64,000 bases of DNA from Pseudomonas sp. RIT-PI-S (GTDB taxonomy: Bacteria; Pseudomonadota; Gammaproteobacteria; Pseudomonadales; Pseudomonadaceae), in assembly GCF_025642975.1 (NCBI RefSeq), contig NZ_JANZKJ010000011.1:1-64000 (forward strand), written 5' to 3'. Position numbers and translations under genes: made by a program. The notes beneath the pieces are model-generated. The model was not told the DNA's origin and did not search any database. It saw only the letters and a list, made by a program, of their open reading frames with translations. This document shows, one piece after another, positions 18,895 to 27,930 of the stretch; position 1 is the first letter of the stretch, and the number at the start of each line of letters is the position of its first letter.

Positions 18895-18962
18895 GTGGGG
18901 CTCCCCCTATTACCTGGGTTTCGGTCGGTATAAAGAAAGGACCGCCCGCGGGAGCCTTTGGT

Positions 18963-21374
18963 TCACTCAGGTAGGCTGACCGGCGCCGGCGCCGCCAGCG
19001 CCAGACGGATCTTCTGGATCAGCTCCTCTTCGCGGAACGGCTTCTGCACGATCAGGTACTGGCCATCGTCCAGGCCGCCCACTTCGGCGTAACCGGTGAT
19101 GAACACCACGGGCAAGCGGGGGTACCGCCGACGGGCCTCCTGCACCAGTTCGGCGCCGGTCGCGCCGGGCATGGCGTAGTCGGTCAGCAGCAGATCCACC
19201 TCATCATCGAGGCGCTCCAGCGCCTGCGCGGCGCCATCGGCTTCCACCACGGCAAACCCCAGGGCGTCGAGCAACAAGGCGGTTACCTGCCGTACGTTAG
19301 GGTCATCGTCGACCAGCAAGATCCGGTGGCGCAGGCCATCTGGAGGCAACAACGCCTCGGTGGGGCCTGCCTCGGTCAGCGTCAGGCTCGGCGTGCGTAC
19401 CCCAGGCAGGTACACCTTGACCGCCGTACCCTCGCCCACCACCGTTTCGATGGCTACCCCGCCACCGGACTGCTTGGCGAAGCCGAAGACCTGGGCCAGG
19501 CCTAGGCCAGAGCCCTTGCCCACATCCTTGGTGGTGAAGAACGGCTCGAAGGCTTTGGCCAGCACCTCGGCCGCCATGCCGCTGCCTGAATCGCGAATGG
19601 TCAGCACAACGTAGTCCCCAGGCTCGGGGTCTTCCGGGCGGCTGGGGCGGGCGGTGACCGTTTCGTTGGCAGTCACCAGGCGCAGAGTGCCGCCGTTGGG
19701 CATGGCATCGCGGGCATTGATCGCCAGGTTGAGAATGATCATTTCCGTCTGGGTAGCGTCGACCAGGGCATTCCACAGGGCCGGGTCTTTCTCGGTTTCG
19801 ATCCAGATGCTGCCACCGAGGGTGCGCTGCAACAGGTCGAGCATTCCAGACACAGTGTCGTTGAGGCTCACCGCCGCAGGCTCCAGGCGCTGCCGGCGCG
19901 AGAAGGCGAGCAACTGGCTGGTCAGCCGGGCGCCGCGCTCCGCCGCCTCCTGGATACTGTGCAGCCGGCTGTCGAAGCGGGTGTGATTGCCTCGGGCCAG
20001 GTCACGGATCAGGAAGTTGGCGCTGGCGAGGATGACCGTGAGCAGGTTGTTGAAGTCATGGGCCACGCCGGCAGTCAACTGGCCTACCGCTTCGAGCCGC
20101 TGCATCTGCTGCAGCGCTGCCTCGATGCGTTCGCGCTCGCGGATCTGCTCGCGCAGCCGCTCGTTGGTCGCCGCCAGCTCATCGAGCACCGCGCGCTCGC
20201 TGGTGATGTCCCGCGCCACGGCGTACATCATTCCTTCGTCCGGAACGATGGTCCAGGACAGCCAGCGATAGCCGCCGTCGGCGTGGCGCATGCGGTTGAC
20301 GAAGCGGCTGGAAACGATGCCTTCGGCGACGTTCTCCACTTCGCGGGTGGTCGCCGCCAGGTCATCGGCGTGCACCAGCCCCCACAGGCCCATTTGCGAC
20401 AGCGCCGCCCGAGGCCAGCCCAAGGTAGTTTCCCAGGCCGGGTTCAGCGCCGCGGGCTGCATGTCGAAATGCAGCACTGCAAGCAGTTCCCGGGACAGCT
20501 CCCAGGTGCGGTCCCGCTCGCGGGTGCGCTTCTGTACGCGATCGCCGAGCAAGTCATTGAGCCGTTCGAGGGACTCGGTCGCTTCTTTTTTCGTGGTGAT
20601 GTCTTGCAGAACACCGCTGAAGCGAACGCAGCGGCCGCCGAGCACGCTCGAGCGCCCGCTGCTGGAGAACCAGCGCTCGGTACCACTGGGCAAGCGCACG
20701 CGGTAGTCCACCTGGTAGGAGTGGTCGTGCTCGTCCGCCAGGGCGGCCTCCACCCGCTGGCGAACCAGGGGAAGGTCCTGGGGGTGGATGCTCGAATAGA
20801 ACAGGTCCAGGTCTACCGGGGCATCGGCGGGCAGTTCGTACATCACCCGCATGCGTTCGTCCCAACTCAGCACGCCACTGACCAGGTTGAGTTCCCAGGT
20901 GCCCATGCGCGCCGCTTCGATCGCGATGCGCGCGCGGGATTCCGCCTCGTGCAGGTTAAGCTCGGCCAGTTCACGCTGGCGCCGCTCATGCACCTCGGCC
21001 ATCGCTCGCTTCACGGCGGCGGGCAGCAAGGGCAGGCTTTGCTTGAGCACGTAGTCTGTCGCGCCTTGGCGCATCATCTTGACCGCGTGCTCTTCACCGA
21101 ACACGCCGGAGATGAAGATGAACGGCGTTTGCGGCGCCTTTTCCCGAGCGATGCCCAGCACTTGCTCGCCCGACGAGCCCGGCAGCACCACGTCGCTCAG
21201 GATGAGATCGAAGCTGTGCGCCTCCAGCATGGCCGCCACCTCAGCATGGTGGTGCGCCAGGTGGGGATCGAGCTGCAGGCCGCTACGCTCCAGGGCAAAG
21301 AGCGTGAGTTCGACGTCGCGATTACTGTCTTCGATCAGTAACAGCTTCAGTGGCGCAAGGGTGGGCACGGGCAA
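18963..21374 (-). CDS. hybrid sensor histidine kinase (REC-PAS-PAS-HK-REC)
   Basis: This is an 803-residue soluble hybrid kinase. Order: an N-terminal receiver (LLIEDSNRD at about 12, phospho-Asp in ILSDVVLPG); a PAS/PAC domain around 150-275 (GTWELNLVSG); a second PAS around 295-400; HisKA with phospho-acceptor His439 in GVAHDFNNLL; HATPase with NLAINARDAMPNGG and GKGSGLGLAQVFGF; and a C-terminal receiver with LLTDYAMPG. There is no transmembrane segment, so it senses inside the cell. It lies 26 bases downstream of an Rcp1-like receiver gene and then a bacteriophytochrome kinase, suggesting one light- or redox-responsive phosphorelay. The ATG at 21374 begins directly before the first receiver. 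Confidence 0.92.
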   Translation of the reverse strand: MPVPTLAPLKLLLIEDSNRDVELTLFALERSGLQLDPHLAHHHAEVAAMLEAHSFDLILSDVVLPGSSGEQVLGIAREKAPQTPFIFISGVFGEEHAVKMMRQGATDYVLKQSLPLLPAAVKRAMAEVHERRQRELAELNLHEAESRARIAIEAARMGTWELNLVSGVLSWDERMRVMYELPADAPVDLDLFYSSIHPQDLPLVRQRVEAALADEHDHSYQVDYRVRLPSGTERWFSSSGRSSVLGGRCVRFSGVLQDITTKKEATESLERLNDLLGDRVQKRTRERDRTWELSRELLAVLHFDMQPAALNPAWETTLGWPRAALSQMGLWGLVHADDLAATTREVENVAEGIVSSRFVNRMRHADGGYRWLSWTIVPDEGMMYAVARDITSERAVLDELAATNERLREQIRERERIEAALQQMQRLEAVGQLTAGVAHDFNNLLTVILASANFLIRDLARGNHTRFDSRLHSIQEAAERGARLTSQLLAFSRRQRLEPAAVSLNDTVSGMLDLLQRTLGGSIWIETEKDPALWNALVDATQTEMIILNLAINARDAMPNGGTLRLVTANETVTARPSRPEDPEPGDYVVLTIRDSGSGMAAEVLAKAFEPFFTTKDVGKGSGLGLAQVFGFAKQSGGGVAIETVVGEGTAVKVYLPGVRTPSLTLTEAGPTEALLPPDGLRHRILLVDDDPNVRQVTALLLDALGFAVVEADGAAQALERLDDEVDLLLTDYAMPGATGAELVQEARRRYPRLPVVFITGYAEVGGLDDGQYLIVQKPFREEELIQKIRLALAAPAPVSLPE

Positions 21375-21400
21375 GGTATCTCGACGGGTAAGGCGATAGG

Positions 21401-21862
21401 TCAGTTGTTAGGGCGCCGTTGCAGCCGCAGCGAACCGGGTGGAGGCTCATTGAGCACCGCCCAGAAGATCCCGAGGTCGGAGATCGCGGCCACGAATTCC
21501 TTGAATTCGACCGGCTTTACCACGTAGGCGTTCACCCCTAGCGCATAGGCGCGCTGTAGATCCGGCTCTTCACGCGAGGATGTAAGCATCACAATGGGGA
21601 TGCTGCGCAGCTCTTCGCTGGTGCGTACCGCCTTGAGCACTTCGAGGCCGTCGACCTTGGGCAGCTTGAGGTCAAGCAGCAGCACCGCCGGGTTGCCTTC
21701 CGGCCGGCTGGCGTGCACGCCCCGGCGGAACAGGTATTCCAACGCTTCGGCGCCGTCCCGGTGAACGATCACTTCATTGGCCAGCTGGCTTCTTTCCAAG
21801 GCGAGCAGGGTCAGCTCCAGGTCGCCGGGATTATCTTCCACCAGAAGGATGGGTTTAAGCAT
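21401..21862 (-). CDS. Rcp1-like single-domain response regulator
   Basis: This is a 153-residue stand-alone receiver. It shows LLVEDNPGDLELTLLAL at the N-terminus, phospho-Asp in LLLDLKLPKVDG, VMLTSSREEPD with the switch Ser/Thr, and the invariant Lys in YVVKPVEFKEF. The acidic DNPGD start and the long loop before the Asp are typical of Rcp1/CheY-like regulators that serve phytochromes. The ATG at 21862 is preceded by GAGAGGT and gives the normal domain start. It lies 29 bases after the bacteriophytochrome gene on the same strand. Confidence 0.92.
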   Translation of the reverse strand: MLKPILLVEDNPGDLELTLLALERSQLANEVIVHRDGAEALEYLFRRGVHASRPEGNPAVLLLDLKLPKVDGLEVLKAVRTSEELRSIPIVMLTSSREEPDLQRAYALGVNAYVVKPVEFKEFVAAISDLGIFWAVLNEPPPGSLRLQRRPNN

Positions 21863-21891
21863 GAATACCTCTCGAATAGATACGGGAGCCG

Positions 21892-24159
21892 TTACTGCTG
21901 GTCTGGCAGGGCGAAGTAAAAGGTCGCGCCCTGGCCCAGCAGGCCTTCGGCCCAAACCCGTCCCTGGTGACGCTCGATGATCCTGCGCACGCTGGCCAAG
22001 CCAATGCCGGTGCCTTCGAACTCTTCCATGCGGTGCAAGCGCTGGAACACCCCAAACAGCTTGCCGGCGTAGGCCATGTCGAAGCCCACGCCGTTGTCTT
22101 TCACGAATACTACGGTTTCGCCCGCCTGCTCCCGGCGCAACGAGCCTACCTCGATCACCGCCGGGTCCCGCTCGCGGCTGTACTTGAGCGCGTTGGACAG
22201 CAGGTTGCGCAACGCCAGGTGCAGGAAGGCGGCATCGCCCATCACGCTTGGCAGTTCGGCGACCTTCCAGACCACGTTGCGCCCTTCGTAGTCGGGCAGC
22301 ATTTCTTCGCGGATCGAATCCACCAGCGCGCCGAGGTTGACGTCGGAATGGCGCAAGGCGGCGCGGCCCATCTGGGAAAAGCTCAGCAGGTTGTCTACCA
22401 GGGTGCCGGCGAAGCGCGCCGAGTCGCCGATGTGCTCGAGAAAGCGCAGGCCCCGGTCGGACAGCTTGTCGCCATCGAAGTCGGTCAGCAGTTCGGCGTA
22501 GCCTGCGATATGCCGCAGCGGCGCGCGCAGGTCATGGGACACGCTATAGGAGAAGGCTTCCAGCTCCTTGTTCGACTTCTTCAATTCGCCGGCCATCAGC
22601 GCCAGCTCTTCGGCCTTGCGTAATACGATGCCGAGCACCGCCGTGCGCAGCTCGATCACTGCGTCGACTTCCAGCGGGTCCCAGGGGCTGGAGTAGCCCT
22701 GCACCACTTCCTGCCACTGCTCGAAGCTGTGCCGTGGGCTCAACCCCCCTCCGGGTGCCACGGCTTTTTCCGGGCGCCCGGCCCAAGTGACGGTCCGCGC
22801 CTGCTCGGGGCGGAACCACAGCAGGTAGTGGTTGTGGATTTTCGAAATGGCCACTGCCAGCACGCCCGCGGCATGTTCGGCGATGCCACAACGGGCAGGC
22901 ACGTCGCGGCCAACGTTGTCGGTATGGAACACATCGTCGGCACCGTCGCGGCCGAGCCAATGCACCAGCGCTTCGATGGCGGCCTGCGGCGGCGTGTGGC
23001 CGACGACTTCGCACCGGCCCTCGCTGATGATGGCGGCGCCGGTGGCCGCGGCGAAGCCCATGAACGTGCGCGGCACGGTGAGCAGGCCATCGGTGACACT
23101 GTCCCGGTCGGCCATGGCCGACAACAGCTGCACCACGTGCTGGCGCAAGCCGAGCAGGCGCTGGGTGTCGGCATGGGCTTCACGGGCTTCGATCTGCAGG
23201 GACAACACACTGCCCAACAGCTCGCAGGCGGTGCGGACCTGGAAACCCACTTCGCGAGGCGAGTCGTTGTGGCAGGACACCAGGCCCCAGAGCTGGCCGC
23301 GCACCACGATCGAGATCGACATGGACGCCAGCGTGCCCATGTTGCGCATGTATTGCAGATGCACCGGCGACACGCTACGCAGCGCGCTGTAGCTCAGGTC
23401 CAGCGGCTGCGCGGTGGCCGGGTTGTGGGCGGGCACCAATGGCGAGGGCTGATAGTTTGCGTCCTCGATCACCCGAATCCGGTTCGCGCAATACAGGGCC
23501 CGCGCCTGCGGTGGAATATCGCTGGCCGGAAAGCACATGCCCAGGTAAGTGGGGTAGCCCGGGTCGGCATCTTCGGCCAGGACCGTGCCGTTGCCCGCGG
23601 CGTCGAAGCGATAGGCCTTTACCCGGCCGAAACCGGTGATGCGCTTGAGTTCGCCGACGGCGCGGTGACACAGCTGGGCGACGCTCTGGATGTCCTGCAG
23701 CTCGGCGACGAACGCGCGCACCAGCGGATACAACTGCCCGTATACCGCGACCACATCGGAAGCCGGTTCGAATTCTGCAATCAGTACCGAGTCCCAATGG
23801 TGCGCGAGCATCGCATAGGTGCCCTGCGCTGCTGGCGCCTGGAACACCATGTCGCCCAGGTGAAACGGGTGAGGGTCAGCGGTGGGCATGGTCCGCAGCC
23901 GCTGCGCCAGTACCTCGGGCGCGGCGACGAAATCCGCCAGGGGCCGCCCGGCCAGCGCCGCCGGGCTAATTCCGAGCCAGGCCTGGGTGTTTTCACTGGC
24001 CTGGAGCACCTTGTGATTCACCGGGTCCAGCACCAGCATGAAGCCATGTGGCTGAATGCTGCCTGGGATTTGGATCGGTTCCCGTGCACATTGCTCAACA
24101 GCGGCGGCAAGGGCCTGTTCCGAATCCGTCGTGGTCACTGCATGCTCCCGGGAACGCAC
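21892..24159 (-). CDS. bphP: bacteriophytochrome histidine kinase
   Basis: This is a 755-residue red/far-red photoreceptor kinase. The biliverdin-binding Cys is at residue 24 (EQCAREPIQIPGSIQPHG), followed by PAS (about 25-130), GAF (about 140-315, with FPASDIPPQAR and the chromophore-pocket HLQYMRNMG), PHY (about 325-505, with the tongue motif PRHSF), HisKA with His542 in SVSHDLRAPLRH, and an HATPase ending GTGIGLASVRRII. All key light-sensing and kinase elements look intact. Expected partner: the Rcp1-like receiver just downstream. The usual heme oxygenase gene (bphO) that supplies biliverdin is not next to it or elsewhere in the window. The ATG at 24159 is used; a GTG eight codons in is an alternative. 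Confidence 0.95.
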   Translation of the reverse strand: MRSREHAVTTTDSEQALAAAVEQCAREPIQIPGSIQPHGFMLVLDPVNHKVLQASENTQAWLGISPAALAGRPLADFVAAPEVLAQRLRTMPTADPHPFHLGDMVFQAPAAQGTYAMLAHHWDSVLIAEFEPASDVVAVYGQLYPLVRAFVAELQDIQSVAQLCHRAVGELKRITGFGRVKAYRFDAAGNGTVLAEDADPGYPTYLGMCFPASDIPPQARALYCANRIRVIEDANYQPSPLVPAHNPATAQPLDLSYSALRSVSPVHLQYMRNMGTLASMSISIVVRGQLWGLVSCHNDSPREVGFQVRTACELLGSVLSLQIEAREAHADTQRLLGLRQHVVQLLSAMADRDSVTDGLLTVPRTFMGFAAATGAAIISEGRCEVVGHTPPQAAIEALVHWLGRDGADDVFHTDNVGRDVPARCGIAEHAAGVLAVAISKIHNHYLLWFRPEQARTVTWAGRPEKAVAPGGGLSPRHSFEQWQEVVQGYSSPWDPLEVDAVIELRTAVLGIVLRKAEELALMAGELKKSNKELEAFSYSVSHDLRAPLRHIAGYAELLTDFDGDKLSDRGLRFLEHIGDSARFAGTLVDNLLSFSQMGRAALRHSDVNLGALVDSIREEMLPDYEGRNVVWKVAELPSVMGDAAFLHLALRNLLSNALKYSRERDPAVIEVGSLRREQAGETVVFVKDNGVGFDMAYAGKLFGVFQRLHRMEEFEGTGIGLASVRRIIERHQGRVWAEGLLGQGATFYFALPDQQ

Positions 24160-24275
24160 TTAATAATTGGACACACATTACCAGACTTGTACAAAAATCT
24201 GCACAGGGGGAGGCGCTATTTCCTCACCGCTATCCGACAGGTGCCCAGCGTGACTGGCGTTCCCGCATGGCTACA

Positions 24276-25610
24276 TCATTCGGTTTTGAGCTCGCGTTCC
24301 CTCAGCCGGTGCGGCAAGCCCCACCACAGCAAGGCGGCTGTGGCCAGGCTGGCGAGCGCAATGATGTACAAGGCTGGAGTGGTGCTACCGGTGAGGTCCT
24401 TGATGCGTCCGACCATGATCGGGCTGACGATGCCGCCCAGCTGCCCTAGGGTGTTGATCAACGCGATCCCTCCAGCCGCCCCGGCCCCCGCGCCGGCCAG
24501 GAGCCTGGACGGCAGCGCCCAGAAGGCCGGGATCGACGCCACCACCCCTGCCCCTAGAAGGCCCAGCGACACGACCAGCAGCGGCGTATGAGTGGCGAAC
24601 AGCCCGGCCAGGAAGAACCCCACCGCCCCGATCACCACCAGCCCGGCGGCATATTTGCGCCGTTCCCCGCTAGCGTCCGACAGGCGCCCTACCACCACCA
24701 TGCAGATAGCGCCGCACACGTACGGGATCGCGGTCAGCAGGCCGATCAGCGTCGGGCTCTCGGTGCCGGCACTCCGGATCAGCTGCGGCGCCCAGAAATT
24801 CAACCCGTACGACGCCACCTGGATCAGGAAGTAAATCAAGCCCAGGGTCAAAAAGCCCGGAATGCGGATCGCCGCCAACAGCGAGCCATGGCCTTTATGC
24901 CCTTCATGGGCGCTGATGCGCAGGCTCAGGTAACCCTTTTCTTCGTCGCTGAGCCAAGGCGCGTCCTGCACCCGGTCCTTGAGGCGGGTTAGCACTAGCA
25001 AGCCCAGGCCGATGCATGGGAGGCCGCCCAGGAGGAACAGCCAGTGCCAGCCGCGGATGCCCATCACCCCGTCCAGATGCCCAAGCACCAGCCCCGACAG
25101 GGGCGCGCCCACCAGCCCGGAAAACGCCGAGGCCAGGAACAGCATCGAGGTGATGCGGCCGCGATGGCTCTGCGGGAACCACAGGGTCAGGTAATAAAGG
25201 ATGCCCGGGGCGAACCCCGCTTCCATGGCGCCAATCACGAAGCGCAGGGCGTAGAACTGCCACTCGGTGTTAACGAACACCATGGCCGCCGTGGCCAGCC
25301 CCCAGGACATCATGATGCGGGCGATCCAGCGGCGCGCGCCGACCTTGTAGAGCATCAGGTTGCTCGGCACTTCGAACAGCACATAGCCGATCACGAACAG
25401 GCTCGCGCCTAGCCCATAGGCGGTGTCGCTGAAGCCCAGGTCGGTCTGCAACTGGAACTTGGCGAAGCTGATGTTGATGCGGTCGAAGAATGCGAACAGA
25501 TAACACAGCATGATCAGCGGCATCAGGCGCCAGGCGACCTTGCGGACCAAAGCGGTTTCGGTGAGCGTGCTCGTTTCACCGGCAGCGGTGTGCAGCAATT
25601 GCGAGGACAT
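24276..25610 (-). CDS. MFS transporter of the anion:cation symporter type
   Basis: This is a 444-residue permease with about 12 membrane segments. The first helix region holds LCYLFAFFDRINISFAK and the loop NLMLYKVGARRWIARIM is the typical MFS motif. It resembles the ACS family (phthalate, tartrate, 4-hydroxyphenylacetate and hexuronate carriers), so an organic acid is the likely substrate. I use the ATG at 25610 (MSSQLLHT), seven codons inside the longer frame. It lies 88 bases after the HMG-CoA-lyase-like gene on the same strand, so it probably brings in the acid that the CoA-transferase and lyase break down. Confidence 0.88.
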   Translation of the reverse strand: MSSQLLHTAAGETSTLTETALVRKVAWRLMPLIMLCYLFAFFDRINISFAKFQLQTDLGFSDTAYGLGASLFVIGYVLFEVPSNLMLYKVGARRWIARIMMSWGLATAAMVFVNTEWQFYALRFVIGAMEAGFAPGILYYLTLWFPQSHRGRITSMLFLASAFSGLVGAPLSGLVLGHLDGVMGIRGWHWLFLLGGLPCIGLGLLVLTRLKDRVQDAPWLSDEEKGYLSLRISAHEGHKGHGSLLAAIRIPGFLTLGLIYFLIQVASYGLNFWAPQLIRSAGTESPTLIGLLTAIPYVCGAICMVVVGRLSDASGERRKYAAGLVVIGAVGFFLAGLFATHTPLLVVSLGLLGAGVVASIPAFWALPSRLLAGAGAGAAGGIALINTLGQLGGIVSPIMVGRIKDLTGSTTPALYIIALASLATAALLWWGLPHRLRERELKTE

Positions 25611-25698
25611 AGCAGTCTCCAGACAGGCCATGCCGAGGCAGGCCCGATTGTTTTTGTTGTGTCTGGTCAGAAGCCCGGAAGCTTCGTTCGGGAGGCGG

Positions 25699-26637
25699 TC
25701 AGCCCGGCAGGTCGGGGGGCACCGGGTGCAGGTCGCGGTTGCGCCCGGCCTTGGCCAGCTGCCCGGGCACCTCGTGCCCCAACAGGCCCGGCAAGGCGCG
25801 GGACAGGTTCAGCAGGTGCGGCAGGTCGATGCCGGTGGGAATGCCGACCTCGTCACACAGGTTGACCAGGTCCTCGGTGCAGATGTTGCCCGAGGCGCCA
25901 GGGGCGAACGGGCAACCGCCGAGCCCGCCCAGCGCGGCATCGAAGCGCCGAGCACCTTGCTCATACGCTGCCAGCACATTGCACAGGCCCAGGCCGCGGG
26001 TGTTGTGAAAATGCAGGGTGAGCGCAGAAGCCGGCAACCGCCGCAGCACCCGCTCGACCAGCCCGGCCACTTGTCGGGGGTTGGCCATGCCCGTCGTGTC
26101 GGCCAGGGTCACCCCGGCAATGCCCATTTCCAGGTAAGCCTCGACGATACGCAGTACTTCGTCCTCGTCGATACGCCCCTCGAACGGGCAACCGAAGGCC
26201 GTGGCTACGGTGGCGTTGAGCAGCACGGGCGCGCCGGCCAACGCCTCGACGATGGCGGCAAAGCCCTCCAGCGATTGTGCCTTGCGCATCCGCATGTTGG
26301 CGCGGTTGTGGGTTTCGCTGGCCGACATCACCAGGTTCAATTCGCCAGCCCCGGCGGCCACCGCTCGCTGCGCCCCTTTGAGGTTGGGCACCAAGGCCAC
26401 ATACACCACCCCTGGCTGGCGCAGGATGCCGCGGAACACTTCGTCCGCATCCCGCAGCGCCGGGATGGCCCTGGGCGAAACGAACGACCCCGCCTCGATG
26501 CGGCTGAAGCCCGCTTGGGAAAGGCCGTTAACCAGGGCGATCTTGTCTTGGGTAGGAACCCAGGTCGGCTCGATCTGCAGGCCGTCGCGCGGGGAAACCT
26601 CCTGCACGATCAGCCGCGCACTGTAATCGCGGATCAT
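25699..26637 (-). CDS. HMG-CoA lyase-family enzyme
   Basis: This is a 312-residue TIM-barrel lyase of the hydroxymethylglutaryl-CoA lyase family. The N-terminal EVSPRDGLQIEP holds the acid/base Arg-Asp pair; HFHNTRGLGL supplies metal-ligand His residues; and GLGGCPFAPGASGN contains the catalytic Cys of the HMGL signature. Known reaction: HMG-CoA to acetoacetate and acetyl-CoA; related enzymes cleave other 3-hydroxy-3-methyl acyl-CoAs. It overlaps the CoA-transferase gene by 4 bases, so the two should work in sequence: transfer CoA to a dicarboxylic acid, then cleave it. The exact substrate is inferred. Confidence 0.88.
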   Translation of the reverse strand: MIRDYSARLIVQEVSPRDGLQIEPTWVPTQDKIALVNGLSQAGFSRIEAGSFVSPRAIPALRDADEVFRGILRQPGVVYVALVPNLKGAQRAVAAGAGELNLVMSASETHNRANMRMRKAQSLEGFAAIVEALAGAPVLLNATVATAFGCPFEGRIDEDEVLRIVEAYLEMGIAGVTLADTTGMANPRQVAGLVERVLRRLPASALTLHFHNTRGLGLCNVLAAYEQGARRFDAALGGLGGCPFAPGASGNICTEDLVNLCDEVGIPTGIDLPHLLNLSRALPGLLGHEVPGQLAKAGRNRDLHPVPPDLPG

Positions 26638-27827
26638 TGCACCACCCCTTCGGCCCGCAGGCGGGCAATGGCGGCGTCATCCAGGCCGGCTTCGCGCAGC
26701 ACCCGGTCGGTGTGCTCGCCAAGGCTGGGCCCTTGCCATTTCACTTCACCAGGGGTGTGGGACAGCTTCGGCACGATGCCTGGCATCTTCACCGCGGTGC
26801 CGTCCGGCAGGGTGGCGTCCAACAGCATCTCGCGGGCCTGGTAATGGGGGTCGGCGACGATATCGGCCACTGAATAGATGCGGCCTGCCGGCACTTGCGC
26901 GGCCTGCAGGGTGGCCAATACCTGCTCTATAGAATGGTGGCGGGTCCAGGTTTCGATGGCGCCATCGAGCATCGCGCTCTGTGCGGCGCGCCCGTCGTTG
27001 TGGGCGAAAGCCGGATCGTCGGCCAGGTCCGGCCGCTCGATGGCCTGCATCAGGCGCTTGAAAATCGGGTCACTGTTGCCGGCGATCACCACATAGGCGC
27101 CGTCGGCGGTACGGTAGGTGTTCGACGGCGCGATCCCCGGCAACGCCCCGCCGCTGCGCTCACGCACATGGCCAAGCAGGTCGTATTCGGGAATCAGGCT
27201 TTCCATCAGGTTGAACACGCTTTCCGCCAGGGACACATCGACGATCTGGCCGCCGCCCTGCCCTGTCTTTACCCGCAGCAGCGACATCAGCGCGCCGATC
27301 ACCGCGTGCAGCGAAGCCAGCGAATCGCCGATGCTCACGCCCACCCGCGCCGGGGCCGAGCCCGGGTGGCCGGTGGTATAGCGCAAGCCACCCATGGCCT
27401 CGCCGATGGCGCCGAACCCGGGGCGGTCCCGGTACGGGCCCGTTTGGCCGTAGCCGGAAATGCGCACCAAGGTCAGCTTAGGGTTGATGGCCTGCAGCAC
27501 GTCCCAGCCCAGCCCGAGTTTTTCCAGGGCGCCGGGGCGCAGGTTTTCGATTAGTACGTCGGTGTCGGCAACCAGGCGCTTGATGATGTCGATGCCCTCG
27601 GCGGCCTTCAGGTTCAGCGCCAGGGACTGCTTGTTGCGCGACTGCAAATACCACCACAGGGAAGTACCCTCATGGAGTTTTCGCCACTTGCGAAGCGGGT
27701 CACCTTGGCCGACGGATTCGATCTTGATCACGTTGGCGCCGAATTCGGCGAACAGGCGTGCGGCGAACGGAGCGGCAATCAACGTGCCGATTTCCAACAC
27801 GCGGATCCCTTCGAGGGGGGCGGACAT
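26634..27827 (-). CDS. family III (CaiB/BaiF) CoA-transferase
   Basis: This is a 397-residue CoA-transferase. Family features: PLEGIRVLEIGTLIAAPFAARLFAEFGANVIKIE at the start, RKWRKLHEGTSLWWYLQSRNKQSLALNLK, and the catalytic Asp in VGVSIGDSLASLHAV (about residue 170). These enzymes move CoA between carboxylic acids, usually from succinyl-CoA. The gene overlaps the HMG-CoA-lyase-like gene and is followed by an MFS acid permease, with a LysR regulator gene upstream on the same strand. Together they look like a catabolic unit for a branched dicarboxylic acid such as 3-hydroxy-3-methylglutarate. Confidence 0.88.
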   Translation of the reverse strand: MSAPLEGIRVLEIGTLIAAPFAARLFAEFGANVIKIESVGQGDPLRKWRKLHEGTSLWWYLQSRNKQSLALNLKAAEGIDIIKRLVADTDVLIENLRPGALEKLGLGWDVLQAINPKLTLVRISGYGQTGPYRDRPGFGAIGEAMGGLRYTTGHPGSAPARVGVSIGDSLASLHAVIGALMSLLRVKTGQGGGQIVDVSLAESVFNLMESLIPEYDLLGHVRERSGGALPGIAPSNTYRTADGAYVVIAGNSDPIFKRLMQAIERPDLADDPAFAHNDGRAAQSAMLDGAIETWTRHHSIEQVLATLQAAQVPAGRIYSVADIVADPHYQAREMLLDATLPDGTAVKMPGIVPKLSHTPGEVKWQGPSLGEHTDRVLREAGLDDAAIARLRAEGVVQ

Positions 27828-27930
27828 GGGCGCTGTTCCTCATTGTTCTTGGACTTTCCCGCAGCCTAGGCCCGAGCGCGCGGGCAAGCCAGCCGTACTT
27901 TCGCGATGACCCTTCGCCGATGGCGAACGC

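Noticed and set aside
25590..25865. Small plus-strand frames between the MFS and HMG-lyase-like genes
   Set aside because: No ribosome site, and composition typical of antisense frames.
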